Under the pieces are notes generated by a model. It saw only the letters and a program-made list of their open reading frames with translations. It was not told the DNA's origin and made no database searches. Source: Lysobacteraceae bacterium (GTDB taxonomy: Bacteria > Pseudomonadota > Gammaproteobacteria > Steroidobacterales > Steroidobacteraceae). Taken from it: a DNA stretch of 7,120 nucleotides. Each line of letters begins with the position of its first letter. Within the stretch, counting starts at the first letter, position 1. The translations under genes were made by a program, and so were the position numbers. Below are positions 4,975 through 7,120 of the stretch, piece after piece. The stretch lies in contig JAAYXG010000234.1 in the NCBI GenBank assembly GCA_012516015.1, positions 1 to 7,120 of the forward strand. The letters run 5' to 3'.

Positions 4975-6450
4975 ATGGACTACTTTCCCATCTTCTTGCG
5001 GCTTTCGACTGAGCCGGTTCTCGTCGTCGGCGGCGGCGAGGTCGCTGCGCGCAAGATTGAGTTGCTGCTGCGCGCGGGCGCGAGGGTTACCGTCGTCGCG
5101 CCGGAGCTGAACCCCGAGCTTGCCGCGCGAGCGGCCGCCGGCGAGATCGAGCACATTCTGGGCGAATTCCATCCTGAGCTGCTCGACGGAAAGCGCCTCG
5201 CCATCGCGGCGACGGACAAGCACTCCGTCAACGCGTGGGTTGCACATCAAGCCGAGCGCCGCAACGTGCCGGTCAACGTCGTCGATGACCGCGAGCTGTC
5301 GCGTTTCATCGTGCCGGCGATCGTGGATCGTTCTCCTGTCGTCGTCGCGGTCGGCAGCAGCGGCGAGGCGCCCGTACTGACCCGTAGGCTTCGCGAACGG
5401 CTCGAATCGTTCCTGCCGCAGCGCCTCGGCATTCTCGCGAAGTTGGCGGGATCGCTGCGCAGCGCCGTGAAAGAGCGCATCGCGCGCCCGAGTAATCGCC
5501 GCCGATTCTGGGAGAGTTTCTTCGACGGCGAGATTGCTTCGGACGTGCTCTCCGGTCGCGCAGAAGCAGACAGCGAAGAGACACGCAAGCGGCTCGAGGG
5601 CGTGCTCGAAGACAAGGTGCACGCGAGCGTGCGTCCGGGCGAGGTCGCGTTGGTGGGTGCGGGCCCAGGCGATCCCGGCCTATTGACCTTGCGTGCGCTG
5701 CGCGCGCTCCAGAACGCCGATGTCGTCCTCTACGATCGGCTCGTCTCCGAGGAAGTCCTGGATCTCGCGCGCCGCGATGCGGATCGCATTTATGTCGGCA
5801 AGGCTGCGGGTGCCGCGCATGTCTCGCAGCAAGAGATCAATGATCTGCTTGTGCGGCTCGCGAAAGAGGGCAAGCGCGTGTGCCGCTTGAAAGGCGGCGA
5901 TCCGTTCATTTTCGGCCGCGGCGGCGAAGAGCTCGAAGCCCTGGCTGCGGAGGGGATCAGCTTCGAAGTGGTTCCGGGCATTACCGCCGCAGCGGGTTGC
6001 GCGGCGTACGCAGGCATTCCGCTCACGCATCGCGATCACGCGCAGGCGCTCACGTTCGTGACGGGGCACTGCAAAGGTGAGACCGATCGCGTGGACTGGG
6101 CGTTGCTCGCGCGTCCCGGTCAAACGACGGTGTTCTACATGGGGCTTGGGCACCTGGAGAACATCGCGGCGAAGCTGCAAGCGCATGGCGTACCTGCGGA
6201 CCGCGCGGCTGCGGTGATCGAAGAAGGCACGCGTGCCGAGCAGCGCGTCGTGACCGGCACCCTTGCCGATCTGCCGGCGAAGGTGCGCGCAGCCGACGTG
6301 AAATCGCCGGCGCTATTGATCGTGGGCGAGGTCGCTCGGCTGCACGACACGCTGCGCTGGTTCAACTCGACGGCCGCCCAGCGTCCGACGTTGCTCGGGC
6401 CTGACGCTTGGGCGTACGCCACTCAGTCTGAGGGGAGGCTCTCCGCATGA
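4975..6450 (+). CDS. cysG: Siroheme synthase CysG, trifunctional
   Basis: A 491-residue fusion that makes siroheme from uroporphyrinogen III, the cofactor of the sulfite reductase encoded at the left of the window. The N-terminal dehydrogenase/ferrochelatase part starts MDYFPIFLRL as in E. coli, with the NAD-binding GGGEVAARK (19-27), the catalytic aspartate D104 (NVVD, 101-104), FIVPAIVDRSP (111-121) and S128, the position phosphorylated in the Salmonella enzyme. The C-terminal methyltransferase (SUMT) part has VGAGPGDPGLLTL (227-239), YDRLVS (253-258), RLKGGDPFIFGRGGEEL (304-320), VPGITAAAGCAAY (333-345) and GIPLTHRDHA (347-356). All catalytic blocks are present. The protein runs about 25 residues past the usual end after RWFNS, with no recognisable motif. 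The ATG at 4975 is set by alignment to E. coli CysG; the frame is open further upstream but overlaps cysH. Confidence 0.96.
   Translation: MDYFPIFLRLSTEPVLVVGGGEVAARKIELLLRAGARVTVVAPELNPELAARAAAGEIEHILGEFHPELLDGKRLAIAATDKHSVNAWVAHQAERRNVPVNVVDDRELSRFIVPAIVDRSPVVVAVGSSGEAPVLTRRLRERLESFLPQRLGILAKLAGSLRSAVKERIARPSNRRRFWESFFDGEIASDVLSGRAEADSEETRKRLEGVLEDKVHASVRPGEVALVGAGPGDPGLLTLRALRALQNADVVLYDRLVSEEVLDLARRDADRIYVGKAAGAAHVSQQEINDLLVRLAKEGKRVCRLKGGDPFIFGRGGEELEALAAEGISFEVVPGITAAAGCAAYAGIPLTHRDHAQALTFVTGHCKGETDRVDWALLARPGQTTVFYMGLGHLENIAAKLQAHGVPADRAAAVIEEGTRAEQRVVTGTLADLPAKVRAADVKSPALLIVGEVARLHDTLRWFNSTAAQRPTLLGPDAWAYATQSEGRLSA
6431..6438 (+). promoter_or_regulatory. Ribosome binding site of cysK inside the cysG end
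   Basis: AGGGGAGG lies 8 bp before the cysK ATG at 6447 and within the last codons of cysG. It is the strongest plus-strand Shine-Dalgarno in the window and, with the ATGA overlap at 6447-6450, supports coupled translation of the two genes. Confidence 0.75.
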
Positions 6451-7120
6451 GCCAAGCAATTCGACGCGGTTTTGCCGAGGCGATCGGCAACACACCGCTC
6501 ATCCGTCTCAATCGCTTCAGCGAGCTCACCGGCTGCGAGATTCTCGGCAAGGCCGAGTTCATGAACCCCGGCGGCTCGGTCAAGGATCGCGCGGCGCGCG
6601 CGATCATCGACGAAGCCGAACGCAGCGGCCGCTTGAAGGCGGGCGGCACGGTGGTCGAAGGCACTGCGGGGAACACCGGGATCGGTCTTGCGCACGTCTG
6701 CAACGCGCGTGGTTACCGCTGCGTGATCGTGATGCCCGACAACCAGTCGAACGAGAAGTACCAGATGCTCGAGACGCTCGGTGCGGAAGTGCTGCGCGTC
6801 AAGACGGTGCCGTACTCGGATCCGAATCACTACCAGAAGATCGCACGCCGCCTGGCAGAGGAAATGCAGGATGCGGTCTGGGCGAACCAGTTCGATAACA
6901 CCGCGAACCGCGACGCTCATGAGCAAACGACGGGTCCGGAAATTTGGGCCCAGACAGAAGGGCGTCTCGACGCGTTCGTCGCGGCCACGGGTACGGGCGG
7001 CACGCTAGGTGGGATTTCCCGCTACCTCAAACGGGAAAACCCGAGGATTTCGATCGTTTTAGCGGACCCGCAAGGCAGCTCGCTTTATCATTGGGTTCGG
7101 CACGGCGAGTTGAAGCCCAC
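6447..7120 (+). CDS. cysK: Cysteine synthase A (O-acetylserine sulfhydrylase), 3' end outside window
   Basis: The first 224 codons of a PLP-dependent enzyme that joins sulfide to O-acetylserine to give cysteine; the frame is open to the window edge. The usual fold-type II motifs are present: AIGNTPLIRL (12-21), the PLP lysine K46 in NPGGSVKDRAA (40-50), the asparagine loop EGTAGNTGIG (71-80), the stretch MPDNQSNEKYQMLETLGAEV (96-115), and the glycine-rich phosphate-binding ATGTGGTLGGI (180-190). The asparagine loop reads GTAGNT where E. coli CysK has TSGNT, and there is an insertion-like PYSDPNHYQ (122-130). Both suggest the longer CysK subgroup of about 330-340 residues rather than the E. 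coli CysK or CysM branch. The ATG overlaps the cysG stop (ATGA). Cystathionine beta-synthase is a less likely alternative, given the cys operon context. Confidence 0.9.
   Translation, partial: MSQAIRRGFAEAIGNTPLIRLNRFSELTGCEILGKAEFMNPGGSVKDRAARAIIDEAERSGRLKAGGTVVEGTAGNTGIGLAHVCNARGYRCVIVMPDNQSNEKYQMLETLGAEVLRVKTVPYSDPNHYQKIARRLAEEMQDAVWANQFDNTANRDAHEQTTGPEIWAQTEGRLDAFVAATGTGGTLGGISRYLKRENPRISIVLADPQGSSLYHWVRHGELKP

Noticed and set aside
4253..4975. A 240-codon open frame on the minus strand opposite cysH
   Set aside because: It is entirely antisense to cysH, arginine-rich and without domains.
4774..5622. A 282-codon open frame on the minus strand opposite cysH and cysG
   Set aside because: It lies across the antisense strand of two well-conserved genes and shows no family motif.

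Overview
The window is a high-GC, densely coding proteobacterial segment centred on assimilatory sulfate reduction. From gene content (single-subunit type sulfite reductase followed by a DUF934 gene, an E. coli-like CysB of 325 residues, an APS-type CysH with Fe-S cysteines, a fused CysG and a CysK) I infer a gammaproteobacterium of the Xanthomonadales/Nevskiales/Steroidobacter kind. The lineage is inference; the gene families are read directly from the sequence.

Layout. (1) 1-787, plus strand: the 3' end of a nitrite/sulfite reductase gene (cysI-like), overlapped by a DUF934 gene. (2) 738-908: a short repeat family, a 38-bp imperfect tandem repeat plus an inverted copy, which supplies the last codons and stop codons of two convergent genes. 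(3) 883-2679, minus strand: a complete MsbA-like ABC half-transporter. (4) 2676-3050: a small element with inwardly facing AT-rich terminal repeats of the ACCACAAAGGACACAAAG type. It encloses an internally deleted, frameshifted GxxExxY-family (PD-(D/E)XK fold) gene, and is wedged between the ABC transporter start and the cysB stop. (5) 3058-4035, minus strand: cysB. (6) 4036-4195: the divergent cysB/cysH intergenic region. (7) 4196-7120, plus strand: cysH, cysG and cysK (cut by the window end). cysG and cysK overlap by ATGA and cysH ends 32 bp before cysG, so the three look like one operon.

How the genes work together: CysH reduces adenylylsulfate to sulfite. The CysI-like enzyme reduces sulfite to sulfide, using siroheme made by CysG. 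CysK joins sulfide to O-acetylserine to give cysteine. CysB is the regulator expected to sense the cysteine precursor state and activate these genes. DUF934 is a constant neighbour of this kind of sulfite reductase but has no proven role. The ABC exporter has no evident sulfur role.

The most unusual parts are the internally deleted GxxExxY element with inverted termini and the repeat that has become the C-terminal tail of two unrelated convergent genes.
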